Part shown: positions 12,590-24,600 of the stretch, in pieces
Numbering within the stretch: position 1 is the first letter of the stretch
Layout: every line of letters begins with the position of its first letter
DNA from: Gerris lacustris
Taxonomy: Eukaryota; Arthropoda; Insecta; Hemiptera; Gerridae
Assembly: GCA_951217055.1 (NCBI GenBank)
Contig: OX578277.1
Location: forward strand, 55,881,044 to 55,945,043
Direction: 5' to 3'
Length of the DNA stretch: 64,000 nucleotides
The notes under the pieces: model-generated
What the model saw: the letters and a program-made list of their open reading frames with translations, nothing else
Told to the model about the DNA's origin: nothing
Database searches by the model: none
Program-made: the position numbers and the translations under genes

Positions 12590-13179
12590 TGTTAGAAAAT
12601 TATAACTGAAGATATAAGCCGGTAACAATCATGATTCACAAACAAGCAGAGACTAATCGAATAGTGAAGGGGAAATTCCAAGGATGTTTTTTTAATATAG
12701 AACTAATAAAAAGTTAAATCATTTTACCAAAATTATAAATTAAAATTTTTACCTACCTTTTCCAATTTTTTATTAATAAGTTCATAACGATGCCTTCTTT
12801 CCAACACTAAACTTATACAAACTCTTATCCTCCATTGACATTTATAATGTTACAACGATATGTTTAGGTTTTGTTTATTTTAAACACAGTTAAGTATGAA
12901 CCACATGATTTTGACCTTTTAAGTGCGATTTGCACACAAAACCATTGTAAGGTTTACATTATGAAGTTGGATCAAACATCGTTCAAGTGAATGTAATAAA
13001 AAAAAGTAAGCGCACTGTATGTATTAAATCTCGGGCACAAGTGAAGTGTTTAGAAACTACATCGTAAAAATTCTCTAAGTAGAAGAATCAGGGTTAAATG
13101 TCAAAGGTAATTTCACCAGAACAATAGGGGTTAAGTAGTCTAAGCGAAAACGAGTGTAAAAATCTGTATGGCTGAAAAC
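12587..13179. other. Non-coding stretch
   Basis: No feature recognised. Confidence 0.5.
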
Positions 13180-13720
13180 AACACTTGCCAAGAGAACCAG
13201 TTAACCGCGAGACACGCGTGTACCCGCGTCACGGTATCACCGCGCCCCTAAACCGATCGAGTAAGAGTTAAAGAACAGACTGAATAATATTAAATGAACG
13301 TACCATATTCATAAAGGTAGGACGGTCATATTAAAAGTGAAGCCACGCCATCTAGTGAGATTTTCTCCCACCACCCGAAGGAGAGAAAAAGATTGTCTTC
13401 GAGTGGTTCTCCGAGCGAGAGGCCTCCCTACCATTCCCCGGTTTGGACTCCGTGCTTCTTCCCCTACCTTTTGTGATACGACTTCTTTCTCCTTCTTACT
13501 TAAAAATCCATTAAAAAACTAAGAAGGCTGATGTGTGGTCGACTGTTTAAGTCTATACACGCGATTCTTTCGAGGAAAAATTCGAGACACAACAAGGAAA
13601 AAAGAATCGGTCACGGAGTTCGGAAAACCGGGCACGACCGTGAGAAAGCGGGGCGTGTGAAGGAATCTAATCAGCTGTGAAAGGATAAATACGCGGAGCT
13701 CGTCCGCAAATTAAACTATT
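13180..13720. promoter_or_regulatory. GC-rich island, possible promoter or leader exon
   Basis: In a roughly 70% AT background this stretch is markedly rich in C, G and CpG (for example CGCGAGACACGCGTGTACCC near 13207 and CGGGGCGTGTGAAGG near 13650). The 61-codon open frame at 13337-13522 is arginine- and serine-rich with no recognised domain. Composition alone suggests a transcription start region or 5' UTR exon. I find no core promoter motif I would rely on, and the strand is undecided. Confidence 0.35.
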
Positions 13721-15073
13721 CACACCGTCAAAAATAACTGTCCAAATAAATTTACATTAAGATATTAAAACAGAACCGGTTCAAAACAAATGAATAACAT
13801 CTAAAAATAAATTAGACGAGAGATTCTCAAATTAATTAACACCTAACCAGTAAATGAAATGAAGTTTCTACTAGAGAAGTATTGATTCACACTCACGTTA
13901 TTTTATTGTGTTAAGACGTTGTTTTTAAGACGTTCGTTAGCTAATAAACAAGATGTATGGAGAAGAATGAATGCAGGATAGTTCAAACGTAGAAGAGGAA
14001 CAAAGGAATAGAAAAAATAATACTTGGACCTTGTAAAACCAAAAGTGATTTAAGATAAGATGGATAATCTTACGATAGAAATATAAAAACGATAAGGAAA
14101 AAACCACATTTTAACACTTCATCTATCATTAAAGTAAGTATAATTGTATAATTTTTTTTTTAATAAATAAATAAAAGTTGCTCTAATTCTTTCTCTTATT
14201 TGAAATCTTTATAATGATATTATATTTTTCTAATTCTTAGTTTTGAAAGCAAAACGAGAAGTAAGAAAGAACAATAGGGCTATGTGAAATTTTAGGAATA
14301 ACAGTAAAAGTTAACAGTATGCTTATAATAAGTAATAATAAATAATTGTATACAGTATTTATAATTATGGGTTCTCATTATGTCTTTTAATTATATTATA
14401 GTTTTTTTAAAAATAACCAGTTAAATGTAAATGTATGTCACTAAAAAAATATATTCAAATCTATTTTAATAACAAACTACATACATACTTTTTCGTTTAT
14501 TTAAGATCATGATCTTACGTTGTCAACAGTGGAATTAATCCTAATATATAGAGGAAATAATGCGCACTTTAATTCTGATGGAATTAATAAGTAAAAATTG
14601 TTGTGATTTTAAAGGTCTCGTAATTTAGAATGCGTGCGACATTGCCTTAAAAAAAAATTGAAAAATTATTATACAATAAAAAATTGAAAATATATACAAT
14701 AAATGTGCCTATCACTACAGACAATTATTGATAAAGCAGTTTTGCACGTCCAATTTGGGCACTTAGGCTTTTGTACCACGGATGCATGAATACTATTATA
14801 TTTATTTAATAATATTTTAATTTATTTAATAGTACTTGATATAAAATTGTATTAAAAGTAATTTTATAAGATACTTGTATAAATCATAATATAAAGGTGT
14901 GGCATTATTTGAATAACTGCAATATAGACTAGTATAATAATAAAAAAAACAGCATAATAAAAATTATTCATGGTTGTACAAGTAACGGGATTAAAGAATT
15001 AAAGTTATCAGTTATCCACTGCAAATTATAAATATTAATTAAACTAACATGTTAAATTAATAAGAAGACATTG
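13721..15073. other. AT-rich non-coding stretch
   Basis: No gene or classifiable repeat recognised. Confidence 0.5.
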
Positions 15074-15125
15074 CCAGTAGCGTACCCAGAAAATATATTC
15101 GGGGGAGGGAGGAGGGGCAACTTGC
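15074..15125. mobile_element. One-sided hAT-like MITE end
   Basis: TGCCAGTAGCGTACCCAGAA followed by a G-rich run matches 33249 (TGCCAGTAGCGCACCCAGG) and resembles the CAGTGGCG(T/C)ACCCAG terminus of hAT-type MITEs. No partner end or target duplication was found. Confidence 0.35.
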
Positions 15126-15170
15126 CTTTGAGTCTTGACAAGCAGGTTTAACATAGCTCATAATTTGTTA

Positions 15171-15652
15171 ATGCACCATCCAGATACCCGTGCTTTACAA
15201 TAGAATGTTGTTTATTTCTTTTTATAAATGGTATTAAACTATTTATCATGTATTAGTTCATAAACTACCATTTTAATTCTTATGGAGAATTATTTAGGCA
15301 CTATACATTTTACTATTTTTTTATAATTAAATAATTTAACAGGGCGTAACGATATAATATGACAAAAAAAATTTAAAACAACTCCGCACCTTAAAAGAAA
15401 TAAAGCACCGCAAAATATGGCATTCTAATCATCAACGGATAACAATCAAAAAGCAGATCTTATGACGAATAAATGTAATTTCTCCCCCCTCTCAACTCTC
15501 TAATTTTAATTTCTAACCTATAATAATCCTACGAGATAACAACCAAAACATTGCCTGACATAAAAATTACCTAGAGACTACAAAACTTTATAAAAATTTA
15601 AGCTATCACCCCCATGTATTAGGTTCTTATGATCAATATGAAACAATGTCAC
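15171..15652 (+). repeat. Long direct repeat, left copy (target duplication candidate)
   Basis: About 482 bp starting TGCACCATCCAGATACCCG and ending GAAACAATGTCAC, repeated at 17380-17877. Differences are few single bases and indels of 1-12 nt. The left copy abuts the 5'-truncated start of a LINE; the right copy follows the LINE's (TTA)n tail. The start of the block resembles the hairpin-headed family at 8450. Confidence 0.9.
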
Positions 15653-15662
15653 AACCCCTAAC

Positions 15663-15910
15663 TATATGATCTATTTAGAGACCGGCTTAACGCCTATATT
15701 CTGCCATACATTCAAGCTACATTTGAAGTATATTTCAAAAGTGATGTCTATGTCTCAAATTAGACTACCTTACTTTCTGGTTAACGAGGTAATGCAGTAC
15801 GGCATTGGGTGGTTCAAGACTTTAAAAGATATTGACAACAAGTATAGTCTAGGACTAATAGATAGCGAACAGAAACTGGATCTCTCAACTGTTCAAATAA
15901 GGCCCTAGAG
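15663..15910 (+). pseudogene. LINE ORF2 carboxy-terminal fragment, upstream piece
   Basis: An open frame of 80 residues reads as a LINE ORF2 segment (…SQIRLPYFLVNEVMQYGIGW… then …KDIDNKYSLGLIDSE…). It stops before the zinc-finger piece at 16100 and is separated from it by stops and a short TAAGTCCCTAGAGCTAATCAA duplication (15895 and 15927). No catalytic residues are present. It is a decayed relic of the same insertion. Confidence 0.5.
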
Positions 15911-16099
15911 CTAATCAAAGGTCAAATAAGTCCCTAGAGCTAATCAAAGTAGGCTGTCAAGATAAGTTCAGACAACAGGTAAGAAACTCAAGTTATCATT
16001 TCATATTTAAGAACTTGGCCCCCCCTATCTGAAACCTATTTTAATGATAGTAACTCTCCATCTTTCATCAGTTGAGAATTTAAAGCTCGAGGAGGCATC

Positions 16100-16360
16100 A
16101 TGTACCTCAATTATAAACCGTGGATTCCGAATAACGATCATCTTTGCAAGCTGTGTAATAAAAAAGAGGAGGAGACGGGATACCACTTTATCGCAAGATG
16201 CCCTGTGCTCGCTGAGTTCAGAAAACAATACCTCAACAAAATAGTGTTAACCTTCGATGAGTATTTAAGTTATCTTAACAATGGTCACTGGGAGAGCTTA
16301 GTCAAATACTTATCAAGTGCATGGAAATATAGGCATCTAATTATTACTGAGTTTTCATAA
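16100..16360 (+). pseudogene. LINE ORF2 carboxy-terminal zinc finger
   Basis: An 86-residue frame contains C-x2-C (CKLC) about 18 residues in, followed by H and C (YHFIARCPVLAEFRKQYL). This is the CCHC-like C-terminal finger of I/R1/CR1-type ORF2 proteins, which is thought to help target-primed integration. A stop follows at 16358-16360, then the 3' UTR. The overlapping frames at 16025-16244 on both strands are shadows of this one. Confidence 0.7.
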
Positions 16361-17379
16361 TGCTTTAGTTACAAAAAAAATAAAACTAATGATACAGTAG
16401 GGCCAAATGAATAAATAAAGTAAATATATATTGAAAAAGATAAAAATAATGCAAAATGAAAAAAGGCAGTTCCTAAAAATATACCAATACTGGGAAAATA
16501 TACTCAAGTTGCTATTGTCCCAATTATGCAGGCTATAGCCAAAATTAGTATGTAGGTATTTATTTATTTATGTTGCTCACTTTTGTTTTTATTGCATGTT
16601 CTAGTTAAATGTTTATTTATCTATTTTTATTTATTTATTTTTATTTAGAGTATACCAATTAGGCGAATTATCTAGTTTAAACTTGGTCATAATATGTAGG
16701 TATTTATTTATTTATGTTGTTCACTTCTGTTTTTATTGCATGTTCTTATTAAATTGTTTTTTAACCCCTGTTATATAACTTAACAGTATGTTACCTATTT
16801 CATTAATATGTTTTTGTTGTGGGTACGTATTTATTGTAAATTCATTTTTAAGTTTTTGGTAGTATTCATATTGTTAATAATAATTATAATTAGATTTAAA
16901 TTATTTATTGTAGTTAAATTATTTTTAGTGGAATGTGAGGTAGATCGGTCATTGATTAGATGCTTGCTAACATAGTTTATTTTGATAGATAGCTTGTATT
17001 GGAAACGTGAGACTAGTAGGTTATACCAATGGAGAGAAAATTTTGCTTTGAATATACATAGTTAGTGTTAATATAGTTCAAATCTTTCTGTTTTATTTAT
17101 TTATTTATTTAATGTATGTATTTATTTATTTATTTATTTTAATGTAATTTCCTAGTTTATTATCTGTTATTATCCTGGTTATTTTAAAATGGTTAGTTGT
17201 ACTGTTCTATTCAACAATGTTAGTAACGGAAGTTTGTAAGTAACAAGAACTATAAATTTCGAGTAGAGCCTACTCCGTCAGACGGCTGTAATAGCCATGA
17301 CGTACCATGTATTTCACAAGGGTTTTTATTGTGTTATCAATATTTGAATAAAGCATGTTTATTATTATTATTATTATTA

Positions 17380-17877
17380 ATGCACCATCCAGATACCCGT
17401 GCTATACAATAGAATGTGTTGTTTATTTCTTTTTATAAATGGTATTAAACTATTTATCATTTATTTTATCATTTATTAGTTCATAAACTACCATTTTAAT
17501 TCTTATGGAGAATTATTTAGGCACTATACATTTTACTATTTTTTTATAATTAAATAATTTAACAGGGCGTAACGATATAATATGACAAAAAAAATTTAAA
17601 ACAACTCCGCACCTTAAAAGAAATAAAGCACCGCAAAATATGGCATTCTAATCATCAACGGATAATAATCAAAAAGCAGATCTTATGACGAATAAATGTA
17701 ATTTCTCCCCCCTCTCAACTCTCTAATTTTAATTTCTAACCTATAATAATATCCTACGAGATAACAACCAAAACATTGCCTGACATAAAAATTACCTAGA
17801 GACTACAAAACTTTATAAAAACTTAAGCTATCACCCCCATGTATTAGGTTCTTATGATCAATATGAAACAATGTCAC
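17380..17877 (+). repeat. Long direct repeat, right copy
   Basis: About 498 bp matching 15171-15652. It begins directly after the LINE tail and ends GAAACAATGTCAC before unrelated sequence (TAAAGTAAAAAACTGG). It has an extra ATTTTATCATTT near 17460. Confidence 0.9.
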
Positions 17878-18017
17878 TAAAGTAAAAAACTGGCCCAAAC
17901 TGCAAAACGTGGATTTGGAACACTTATGAGAATAAAATTTCTATCTATGAATTCTCTAAGAAACTAAATACCTATTTAAAACACAATAAACCATGGTAAT
18001 TAAATTCTAATGTTTTT

Positions 18018-18550
18018 GGAACGAAGTTCTTATGGCACGTTCTGGTGCCCGGAAGTGAATCCGAAAAAAACGACCAAAATCACCGTCACGCAAAATCCGA
18101 TGACGATAACTTGAGCAAAAGATCACCGAGTTAGTTGAAATTTGGTACTCATGTTCATTTTACCAATGCCCAGGCTGAGTTCGTTGGAATACGTTATCCG
18201 CCCAAGCGTTCACGCGCAACGCTCGCGTAAACTTAAGCTTCAAAAAGACAGGAAAAAATGTTATTAAGGAAGCCTGTTCCTTGACTTGTTTTGTTTATTT
18301 TTGTTATATGTCAAAATGTCACTTGGACCAACCAGATTTTAAATCTTTTTACAATATTGACATTGACATGTCTTGATGTGGGAATATTTTAGTTTTGATG
18401 TAGGTAAATTTTTTTGTTTTGTTTTTGTAGGGATATTTTTTTGTTTTGATTTTGCGGGTGGGTTTAATACAATACTTCAATCTTATAATTTATATTTAAT
18501 GAAAAATGTAAGGAACTTCGTTCCTACCGGGTGTCCCACGACACCACACG
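18018..18550 (+). mobile_element. GGAACGAAGTTC-ended repeat family, copy 1
   Basis: The left end GGAACGAAGTTCTTATGGC and right end AAGGAACTTCGTTCCTACC share an inverted GGAACGAAGTTC(C). The interior has CGATGACGATAACTTGAGC, TGTTCATTTTACCAATGCCC and CGTTATCCGCCC(A)AGCG. Related copies are at 20086-20215 (partial), about 28690-28960 (interior only) and 32905-34528. The right side carries a palindromic GTGTCCCACGACACC. Unclassified; no protein. Confidence 0.6.
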
Positions 18551-19587
18551 TATTTTTTTTTAAACGTTTCTGGAGTTAGTTCCATCGGCAAAAATCAGGG
18601 TCCAGCCGGCAATGGGGCTGATTTAAGTTATGTATTAATTTTGGGGAGTCCAGGGCCCCTTGCCTCCCCACTGATAAAAAAAAGATAACCCGAGAAAAAG
18701 GTACATAGACAAAATTTAAAGCATCAAGGAAAATAGAAAAAAATACAGATTTAGAAACGTATTCCAAGAAACACCCACATTCTACTAAACACGGCAATGT
18801 AACATTCAAATTTAAAAAAAGGTTGAAATAATAGTACGACGTCATTAGGTTTAAAATTAATATATGTTCTGGTGAGTTTTAGTAACATGAGTCAGTTGTT
18901 GAAAAATTACATCTAATAAATGAGTATTTTCTTTAGAGTTTAATTTTAAATAATCATGTATACGCGTGTGTGTGTTTACGGGTGTGACAGTTTAGTAGAC
19001 AAATACATATTATAAGGTTTAAGTAACAGTGTTTATTTTAAAACCTCGAACACGAGTTATCTGTTAATGGAAAAATTAAACATTAAGGTGATCTCTTCGA
19101 CATTCTTTGACACGATAATTATAAATCAGGTTACAAGTCGAATTAGATTTTGTTCCTCAGTGTCATTTCACTGCTCCACATGTCTGAGACGGCGAGTTGA
19201 TTAATGCATATGAAGCAGTAGGATGAGCCAGAAAGGGAAAATTAATGCCTGTAAAAGGGGAACGCTATCCATAAATAATACGGCACACTGACTACAGACT
19301 AAACGGAGGCCCATATACGAAGTAAAAGTTGTTTTTTTTATAATAAAATCAATTGTTAATAAAAAGTGAGAATATATTGAAAGTTTTGGAAAACTAATCG
19401 AATGTTGAATAAAACATTAAAGTAAACTAGGTTAATCCACATAAATTTAAGACGGAAACCTCTCAAAGGTTAAATAGGGCTGTCAATGACATATAAACAA
19501 TCCAGGTTCAATAGCTGAGTTCTTTCTAAATTCTATTACAGAAGAACTATCAGATTCTTCATTATCTGATGTGGGAGGGTTTATGGA
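18551..19587. other. Non-coding stretch
   Basis: No exon or classifiable element recognised. The 89-codon minus frame at 18576-18845 has no domain signature. Confidence 0.5.
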
Positions 19588-19803
19588 CAGTGGAGTAACT
19601 ATGGGTCCGCATTGTGTAGATCCCCCCCCCCCCCCCCCCAAAAAAAAAATTAACATCCAATTACTATCTTTGTAATAATGTCGATGGGGCCCCATTAGAG
19701 CGAAATAAAGAAGTTACGCTTTTTTTTTTCTCATAACTTTTCTTTGGCGAGGGGCTTCAAAAAGTTTAAGAGGGGGGCCCCCAATGACATAGTTACGCCA
19801 CTG
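19588..19803. mobile_element. hAT-type MITE with 8-bp target duplication
   Basis: The left terminus CAGTGGAGTAACTATG and right terminus CATAGTTACGCCACTG are inverted at 15 of 16 positions. Flanks TTTATGGA (19580-19587) and TCTATGGA (19804-19811) match at 7 of 8, the hAT target-duplication length. The 216-bp interior has a run of about 19 C and an A-run. It encodes nothing. Confidence 0.9.
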
Positions 19804-20085
19804 TCTATGGAAGTCATCTTATAGGGTTAAAATAAATTGCCTCTCCATGTAAAATATTACTTTTCATTTATCAGAGAAACTCTCTTCAACCTTTGATCAT
19901 TTGGCCATCATCAGTGCCGATTGCGGAAGAATAATAGTAACAATAATAAATGATTTAGCGAAGGGTGAGATTCATGTCAGAGACCAACATGAGACTCTTT
20001 TAGCTGATTTATAATGTAACTCTTAATTCCTCCCCAATCGGCACAGATAGGTTTATAAAAACTGAAAGATTATTAAGTTTTTTTT

Positions 20086-20215
20086 GTAAAGTTCCTTATG
20101 GCACGTTAAAGCAGCTATAGAGCCCCGGAGTGAATTTGAACCGAAAAAACCGACCGACACGAATCGACCGATGACGATAACTTAAGTAAAACTTGACTGA
20201 TTTAGTTTAAATTTA
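20086..20215 (+). mobile_element. GGAACGAAGTTC-ended family, partial copy
   Basis: AAGTTCCTTATGGCACGTTAA, GCCCCGGAGTGAATTTGAACC and CGATGACGATAACTTAAGTAAA match the left part of the copies at 18018 and 32905. It is cut off where the SINE at 20218 begins. Confidence 0.6.
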
Positions 20216-20217
20216 TG

Positions 20218-20790
20218 GGAGCCAGCGTGACCGAGGGGCTCTAGACGCCCACCCAGCTATAATAAGTCGAGGCGACTCGAGGTCGTGGGTTTGATCCCGT
20301 GCCATAATATCTGAATTGCATCTATCAATCGCGGACGGAGCAGGGCGTGCGACAAACCCCAATGGGGCACTCTTATATAGCTTATATAGCTCACTAATGA
20401 CCTACCACAGGGGTGCCCAACCTTTTTTAATCAAGGGCCACATTGTCAACATTCACAGGGAAGGCGGGCCGGGGGCCGGTGGTGTACCGGGGGGGGGGGG
20501 GGGGGTCCTCTCCCAGAAAATGTTAGAATTTTTACAATTCTATTCGGTTTTCAATTTTCCGTTTTGGTTTTAGCTGAAACACCATGTCAATAAAGTTTTT
20601 TAACCATTTTAATTTAAAATTCTCTGAATGCTTGTAAATTCTTCGTTTTCATGGCAACACGGCGGGCCTCATAAAATCGGCTCGCGGGCCGTAGGTTGGG
20701 CACCCCTGACCTACCATACTCGCTTCGGCGGAACAATGTACAAAAAAATGTATGATGCGTGAAGTAGCTGGAACCCCTTACTACCAGTTA
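20218..20790 (+). mobile_element. tRNA-derived SINE split by a MITE
   Basis: The head GGAGCCAGCGTGACCGAGG (A-box-like) and GGTCGTGGGTTTGATCCCG (B box) with a long variable arm resembles a class II tRNA (Leu/Ser type). The acceptor stem is not complementary, so it is a SINE head rather than a tRNA gene. The body runs to 20407, is interrupted by the MITE at 20408-20708, and resumes at 20717 with TACTCGCTTCGGCGGAACA. Confidence 0.65.
20408..20708. mobile_element. hAT MITE with perfect 8-bp target duplication, nested in a SINE
   Basis: The termini CAGGGGTGCCCAACCTTTTT and GTAGGTTGGGCACCCCTG are inverted. The flanking ACCTACCA (20400-20407 and 20709-20716) is a perfect 8-bp duplication. It is 301 bp long with an internal G-run (about 20491-20506) and GC-rich subterminal GGGCC blocks. 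Non-coding. The 85-codon frame at 20316-20573 crosses the insertion boundary and is spurious. Confidence 0.95.
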
Positions 20791-22224
20791 TTTATATATT
20801 ACTCCAAATCTAAGTGATCCCCTATCAAGGGGCAAACTAACATCAACTTTAGAGGTCGATTTTCGATCTACTAAATAATTTCGTTCTCAGGATAATGAAA
20901 ATCACATTGTCCACCATAATGGGCGGAACATGGCCGCTCTCCACCGGTTTATTTTTTTCAGATGCCTTGCCTATTGCCAAGCTCTGTCCCGCAGACGAAG
21001 TTAGCCTATATATTCTTAAAAGGCACTAAAAAATTAACTTATACACAAAATTCTAGCTTGATGTTAGTCAGACACTTTTTTGTACACTATCTCCTGGACT
21101 ATAAAGAATTTTGTAAAAAAAAAAAAAAAAAATTTTTTGCTGCGAACTTTGAAGTAAAAATTATTCACTAAAATGTAATTTTTACTGACATGGGACAGTA
21201 AACTGAATTACTATAAATTGAGGTGACTCCTTTTCCAAGACCATGGTTATTTATTTTCATGCATTTAATTTATTTAGGTAAAATAACATGATAATATTAT
21301 AAGAATTTGAAAGCAAGCAATGCAGACTCGTAATATATTTATTGACATAGTATATTGTAAGTAGTTTGTAAATTGGCTGAACAAGCAAGCAACGACAAAC
21401 ACTGTCAGAAACCATACCATATTGCTCTTCGGCACAATTAAAATAGCTTTAAGAGGTAAAGCTTGTTCTTGCTTATATGGGGAAAAAAATATTACATCGA
21501 ATATTTATTAAGAAGTGTCAATTAAAATATTGCGAAGAAACAAAATTCTTTATACTTTAACTACATTTCATAAAAACTGAAATAAAAAAAAAACTATAAA
21601 GAAATCGATAGGTCGCAGCGTATCCTAACGCATGAGTGATTCAAAAACTAGCAGAACGACCTTATAATTGCGGTTAAGGCTCGACAGAATCAACTGAAAA
21701 ACATACTTTACAAATAAATAAAGTAATACAAAACCGAACTAGTAACTTTAATTAACACCAAAAGATGCTGAACCACTAAGATTTAAGTTTTCTAGAACGG
21801 GCATAAAATCGATAAAATTGTTGACCAGAAGATACAAGCTGAAAGGTCTAAATTTAGGTCAGAAAATCTATTAATATCTTTTCAGTATAAAGACATATCT
21901 GTTAGGATTGTAGTCACAGTATTCTTATATTGTATTACAAACAACATTAGAAGTTTGTATGTACATAGATCAGAATTACAAAATTTATGGAGTCTTGTTC
22001 TGTGTTTCTGTATTTCTGACTTTATAGACCCAAAACTGGGTGAATCAAATATATTTATTATTTTATAGGGGTATGGGTGTAGACACAAGTGGTACATATG
22101 ATTGGCTTGTATTTATCGAAAATATTTCAAGAGGCTGAGTAATGAAATATTTACTGGTTGCTGTATGCCGCCCGGCTACGCAATAAAAAATAATCCTACC
22201 GCGGGGTTCCGCAAGCCGAGCGAA
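20791..22224. other. Non-coding stretch
   Basis: No gene recognised. A-runs occur near 21114-21131. 21895-22060 shows weak similarity to 32770-32900 (both have CTGTTAGGATT ... CTCTTATAT-like and GACCCAAAA(C/T)TGG phrases), possibly another old repeat. Confidence 0.45.
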
Positions 22225-22434
22225 TTTCCATTGGAAATTTGTAGTTCAATGTTGTGCAGTTTAAACTTCCTTCATAACTACTACCATTGTGTGTGTTATT
22301 TTAAGTTACGATAATTTAAAAGAATTATTTTAGTTGGATTAGGGTTTTTAGAATATTGTTTAGTTAAACATAATCGTAGTAGTTTAAAAGAAGTTTCAAC
22401 TGCACAACATTGAACTACAAATTTCCAATGGAAA
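22225..22434. mobile_element. Palindromic MITE with about 40-bp TIRs
   Basis: The left arm TTTCCATTGGAAATTTGTAG continuing TTCAATGTTGTGCAG is mirrored by the right arm CTGCACAACATTGAACTACA continuing AATTTCCAATGGAAA. About 210 bp with a unique centre of about 120 bp. No convincing target duplication, so no superfamily call. Confidence 0.85.
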
Positions 22435-22640
22435 GTATGTTTTTATCTAGGAGGCTGTGGTTTTTCTCCGTATATATAGGTGTAACGCGTGAGAATTTTT
22501 TCAGTCGTTGTTTACATGTTTTACGGTGAGTTTAGGTCTTGGGTTAATATTTATTGTGTAGCAGCTTCTTAGTTTTTTTTTCCGTCTTGATAGTCATGAG
22601 TGTTTGTTTCATGGGTTTTTGTATTTCGTTTGTTTTTTAG

Positions 22641-22735
22641 GCCCCTGAAGAAGGTTTTAAGTAAAAACCGAAACGTCGGGATTGTAACATAAAGACGATT
22701 TTTGTGACCGAAACCTGAGTTTTGTTTGTTTTCTG
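22641..22735 (+). mobile_element. Penelope-like/LINE near-terminal hairpin motif
   Basis: CCCCTGAAGAAGGTTTTAAG then AAAAACCGAAACGTCGGG matches the conserved CTGAAGAAG...CCGAAACGTC motif near the ends of Penelope-like elements and some other retroelements. It sits directly upstream of the LINE fragment at 22736. Assignment rests on this motif. Confidence 0.35.
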
Positions 22736-23126
22736 TATATATATATTCTATACCTTCTATTCTAGAACCCGTTGTTGTTCTCCAAAAACGAATCATAAAA
22801 ATTTGCCTCAACAAGCCCCTTCGTTTTCCGTCACATCTATGCTTTCAAAATTTTTCTGTATTGCCTCTTCAATCATTATTTAGGAAAATTGTTTTACTAC
22901 ACACCTTTTCAGCTAACAAAGTACGCTATCAGCACCAATATTCTACCAGGTCATCGTCCAAAATTACCTTTTTAAAGCCAAAATGTATACACCAAAAAAA
23001 GACAACGTTCCATTGAATATCAAGGCATTGAAGCTTTCAATGCTTTACCAGAAAATATTAATGAAATTAAAAATTACAAATCATTCAAAAAAAATATTAT
23101 TAGTTATCTTAAATTAAAAAATTAGA
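22736..23126 (+). pseudogene. LINE ORF2 carboxy-terminal fragment, frameshifted
   Basis: The first frame reads …LEPVVVLQKRIIKICLNKP…, the region after the reverse-transcriptase thumb in CR1/L2/Jockey-like ORF2 proteins. After an A-run near 22995 the product continues in another frame as …EAFNALPENINEIKNYKSF… to a TAG at 23124-23126. This is the usual N-x-LP-x-x-I-x-x-I-K-SF-K-x-x-L ending. So one 1-nt frameshift separates two parts of the same ORF. There is no RT core; it is a 5'-truncated dead copy. Confidence 0.65.
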
Positions 23127-23760
23127 AAAGAGATATCTCGTCCCCCTTGGATAAAAGTAGAGTAAAGGCTTAGCTCAGAAAGACATTTTATGGATTTTTG
23201 TCTTTTACTTATATAGAAATATATAAGTATTAAGATAATATACCTATATATGGTTACGATGATATATATATGTGTGGTGTATGGTGTATGTGTTTATGTA
23301 TGTATATGATTATGATAATATATATATTGTGATCCATATCTATGGATTCATGATGTATGGTACATACATTATCTGCACTATCATATAGTATTGTTGTGAC
23401 TGTAGTGTTGAAATCACAGACCACTGCTGCAAAAGGTAGGAGGTGTGTTATTAAATATGTAAATGTAACAATAGCTTTTAAATATATGTAATAGTATGAA
23501 TTGTCTAATATTTTTATAGAAGGCTCGGTTGTTAACATATTTTTTGTATAATTTTATTTATTTATTTTATTTTATTTTTTTTACATGATTTTTTTTTTTT
23601 TTTGTATCATATCACAGAGCAGGAAAGAGACGGAGTCCCCACTCTAGCACTTTGCTATGGGGGGCTCTCATTCCTTTCAATTATTTGGTATTGTTTTGTT
23701 ATTATTTTCCTCATATTGCATTATTCAAGGTTAATGTTTGCACTTTGTGACATTGATTGC
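23127..23760 (+). other. Probable LINE 3' UTR
   Basis: AT-rich sequence follows the LINE stop. It includes ATCACAGAGCAGGAAAGAGA and CTAGCACTTTGCTATGGGG near 23610-23665, a phrase typical of the 3' UTR of CR1/L2-like elements. Otherwise unremarkable. Confidence 0.4.
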
Positions 23761-23807
23761 ACTTTGTAACATGTGTTATGTTAAGATGTATTTTGGAATG
23801 GAAATAT

Positions 23808-23834
23808 ATATATATATATTATTATTATTATTAT

Positions 23835-23915
<81 letters not shown>
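23808..23915. repeat. (TA)n microsatellite
   Basis: TA repeats with a central (ATT)n segment. They sit immediately before the left arm of the long-TIR element. Confidence 0.97.
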
Positions 23916-23919
<4 letters not shown>

Positions 23920-23928
23920 TTGTATATA

Positions 23929-24600
<672 letters not shown>

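Larger units (their letters stand above)
15653..17379 (+). mobile_element. 5'-truncated non-LTR retrotransposon (LINE)
   Basis: The insert contains the end of ORF2 on the + strand, an AT-rich 3' UTR, and a tail ATTTGAATAAAGCATGTTTATTATTATTATTATTATTAA. The UTR includes a 144-bp internal duplication (16546 and 16690, TATGTAGGTATTTATTTATTT). The near-terminal CCTACTCCGTCAGACGG...TGACGTACCATG is a typical arthropod LINE 3' end. It is flanked by direct repeats of about 490 bp. The clade is not certain; an I/R1/CR1-like group is plausible. It is not functional: there is no endonuclease or reverse transcriptase core. Confidence 0.8.

Noticed and set aside
15171..17877. The 490-bp direct repeats read as LTRs of a small LTR element (they start TG and end CA).
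   Set aside because: No matching 4-6 bp target duplication outside, no PBS after the left copy, and the interior is a LINE 3' half with its own (TTA)n tail meeting the right copy.
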